From: Camarhynchus parvulus | Taxonomy: Eukaryota; Chordata; Aves; Passeriformes; Thraupidae | Length of the DNA: 64,000 nucleotides | Reading direction: 5' to 3' | Assembly (NCBI RefSeq): GCF_901933205.1 | Contig: NC_044573.1 | Span: 36,304,993 to 36,368,992, forward strand | Part shown: in pieces, positions 61,521 through 64,000 of the stretch | Layout: every line of letters begins with the position of its first letter | How positions within the stretch are numbered: the first letter of the stretch is position 1 | Program-made: the position numbers and the translations under genes | The notes under the pieces: model-generated | Databases searched by the model: none | Told to the model about the DNA's origin: nothing | Seen by the model: only the letters and a program-made list of their open reading frames with translations

Positions 61521-64000
61521 CTGGGAAACAAACCAAAGCATGCCAGTCAAAAAAACACATTAGGGACATAGACAGCAGGTTACAATCATGAAGAATCATA
61601 CAACAGTTGATCCCTTGTCCTCCTCTTCCCATTAAATTCTCCTAATTGTGCATCTTATTATACACTCTGATCATTAACACAACAATTTTGCTGTTATTGT
61701 GATACATTTCATCAGTGAAGTAACGCAAATGCCATTATTAAAAAATGAAATTTTGCAACATGGTTCATTTAGGGACATAAAGTCATACTAGATAGTTATG
61801 GGTGTACTTTTCCTCCTGTGAAATCTATTTATAGAAGAAGGGTGATAGCTGAAAAAAGCTGCTGTACAGGGTTTACTAATGGAAATAGTCTATTCATAGT
61901 TCTGAATCAAATGTCTTCTCTACAGAGAACTATTGCTGACTTTGCTAGGGGATGACCACTTTATAAAAGGCCTTATGAAATACCATTTTCTAGGAAATTA
62001 TATCCTTGCCATAGACCTTTATAGGATGGTTTAAAAATCATAGAAAGAACACAATGATAGGTTACTTAATGCAGGGTTTAGGGATATACCTCTAGACCTT
62101 TATTGCATTTTAGCAGTTGTTCTGGTTTTATCCTCCTTAAATAACATTTTTTCTTTACATAAGTCTCCATTGAAAGTAATGTCTTTTGCACATAAGTGAA
62201 ACAATTCTCCCTAGCTCAGTCTGCCTCTGCCACCTAAAGTGGTTCATATGTATCAGGTTTGATGCCTTTTCTAAACTCTAAAATGAAGATATCTGACTTG
62301 ACATGTGTCAAATCTTTGACCCATCAATGCTGCATTAAATTCTGTGTCCTTGCAGGTAAAGTGAAAAGTCAATAATGTAGAATGGGTCTCTCTTATGCTG
62401 TTTTAAAGCTATGCTGTCTTGATACACCTCCAGACTCTGAAAGATCTCTCAGTAGTAAGCCACTCTGACTGGCATTATAAGCAAGACTTATAAAACAGCC
62501 TTGATTTTTAGATCTAGAGCTGCATTCACGTATAATGAATAAAGGATATCAGGAAGACATGACACTAGAACGTTTGTCTGCCAGTAATTCCAGCTTTTGT
62601 ATTTTCATTTTGAACTATTTCAAGCTGTATTTTCACTTTTCCAAGAAGCACTGACAATCATATTTTATTGTCATGCTAAAGAAACTGCCCTTTATGAAAA
62701 GAAGCATAGTGCAAGTCCAAAAGGATTGATCCTGTTATTTAGAAGGGCAGGGAAATTTGGAGCAGTGGAGTGGAGTGAGTGTTCTAACTTCTAGAGATAT
62801 CAAACCTAATCACTTGTTTGCTTTCGTGTCACTTCTCCCTCTATTAAATCAGTGATCTAAAATGTTTTGTTTTACTTCAACCAACACTGATTTGTTAATT
62901 CACTCGTGGTTGTTAGCAAACAGCTTCACAAAGGAGGCACTTTTTTGTGGGGTGTGTTGTATGGAAGGCTGCATTGTTGTAATAGAGCATCATTTAAATA
63001 CAACAACGATTTGCAGGGCATTAGTGGTCAAAAGTTTCAGGTGTGTTAGCTCTTCTCAAATGGGTAGTGAGTTTCCATCTGGATACCTAAGGTCTTAAAG
63101 AGTTGTTATTCCTTAACATTTAAGGTTATGGCTGGGTTTAATTGAATTTCCTACTGTGTATCCTACTGTCTTTTTCTTTTGTGACTTTTATTTCCTTATG
63201 AGCACATCTGACTGACAACATTTGTCTGATAGTGTTTTGTATACACTTACTTTATCACTGCCTTATCACACAGTGCCTCAGCTTGCCTTCCTTACTCCAA
63301 TCTCTCTTTTCCCATGCAAGCACAATTTTAAACCTTTCATAAACATTATAAAGGGAGAAATAATGAAGAAAGAGAAGAAATATAACCAGGGCATATATTT
63401 TGAAGAGACATTCTGGCTGGCTAGTTTATGTGGCATTGGTGTTTATTACAATAATAAAATTCATAAGCTCCTGCAGTACTATTTAAGACGTGAAATGCAT
63501 TTTCTCATTATAGAGGCCATATTTTATCCTTGCCTTTGAAATAAATGATCCACAGTACCAATGTTACTGATGTTTTCCCCACAGGCCTATTGGAAACATT
63601 CATGAGTGTATAACTGGGCCTTTCACTAACAATTGTATATCCTGCAAGTAAGTCTGTGAGTGGGCCTGCCACATCCTTGTAATGAAACAAAGCCTGATTT
63701 TTTTTGTGAGACAGGATACTCCTTTCACATCCTATTAGGTAATGGATGAGATGTAGAATCAGTTCTGTGGCAAAGAAACACCCTGGAGGCTGATCAGTTT
63801 GTCAGAATAAATAGGCATCTCCCAACAGAAATGCATTAAGCACTCCCTTTTTATGGCAAAGCATGCATCATAAAGAAAAGGCATGTCACTTACAACAAAG
63901 AGCAGTTGGTGATAGTTTTTTTTATTTTTTACTTTCAGACATGAAAAATATGATAAATTTTCAGTAACAAAATACAGTTGCAGTAAGCAACTGCAAAAAT
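61521..64000 (-). other. PRKN: PRKN intron 9 (3' end, runs off the right edge)
   Basis: Sequence upstream of the exon 10 acceptor. The preceding parkin exon should encode the first half of the IBR with several Cys pairs, and I did not see it before position 64000. No repeats of note and no recognised open frame. The 105-codon plus-strand frame at 63222-63539 looks like chance. Confidence 0.85.

Noticed and set aside
61521..64000. Search for the preceding PRKN exon
   Set aside because: No segment with the expected Cys-rich IBR coding pattern bounded by AG/GT was seen on the minus strand.

Overview
The window looks like a vertebrate nuclear chromosome segment from a bird, most likely a songbird. 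It is AT-rich intron and intergenic DNA with three CR1 LINE 3' ends plus a short fourth fragment. It also has solo LTRs of an ERVL-like family, and one ERVK-type LTR of a sort I recall as common in passerines. There is one CpG island. I saw no operons, CRISPR arrays or other prokaryotic structure. Almost all long open frames here are chance frames or repeat remnants.

Two protein-coding genes can be recognised, both on the minus strand and in tandem. From the right: 61.5 to 44.8 kb holds the 3' end of PRKN (parkin, an RBR E3 ubiquitin ligase). It consists of three coding exons, equivalent to human exons 10, 11 and 12, followed by the stop codon, the 3' UTR and a good AATAAA-type polyadenylation signal. 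Every splice boundary is GT/AG, the phases fit, and all zinc ligands and catalytic residues of this part are present. From 21.3 kb leftwards lies the 5' part of AGPAT4 (lysophosphatidic acid acyltransferase delta): a CpG-island promoter with a predicted noncoding first exon at 20.4-21.5 kb, a 13.7-kb first intron, and the first coding exon at 7.1-7.3 kb encoding residues 1-59. The remaining AGPAT4 exons lie beyond the left edge and the first PRKN exons beyond the right edge. The order and orientation match human chromosome 6q26 (AGPAT4 - PRKN, same strand), so this is conserved synteny.

Layout: 1-7.1 kb AGPAT4 intron 2 (CR1 copy); 7.1-7.35 kb AGPAT4 exon 2; 7.35-21.07 kb AGPAT4 intron 1 (CR1 copy, small tandem duplications); 20.4-21.5 kb CpG island and exon 1; 21.5-44.8 kb intergenic DNA (CR1, LTRs, a pentanucleotide microsatellite, no recognised gene); 44.8-46.1 kb PRKN 3' UTR and last exon; 46.1-49.2 kb intron 11; 49.2-49.3 kb exon 11; 49.3-61.4 kb intron 10, with a solo ERVK LTR flanked by a perfect 6-bp target duplication; 61.4-61.5 kb exon 10; 61.5-64 kb intron 9.

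I found no clear sign of a wholly new biological system. The most distinctive points are three features of this parkin (an extra Lys at the exon 10/11 junction, a shortened C-terminus ending in Phe-Glu, and a CT microsatellite serving as the exon 11 polypyrimidine tract), the seemingly young ERVK insertion, and one unexplained coding-like frame inside the predicted parkin 3' UTR.
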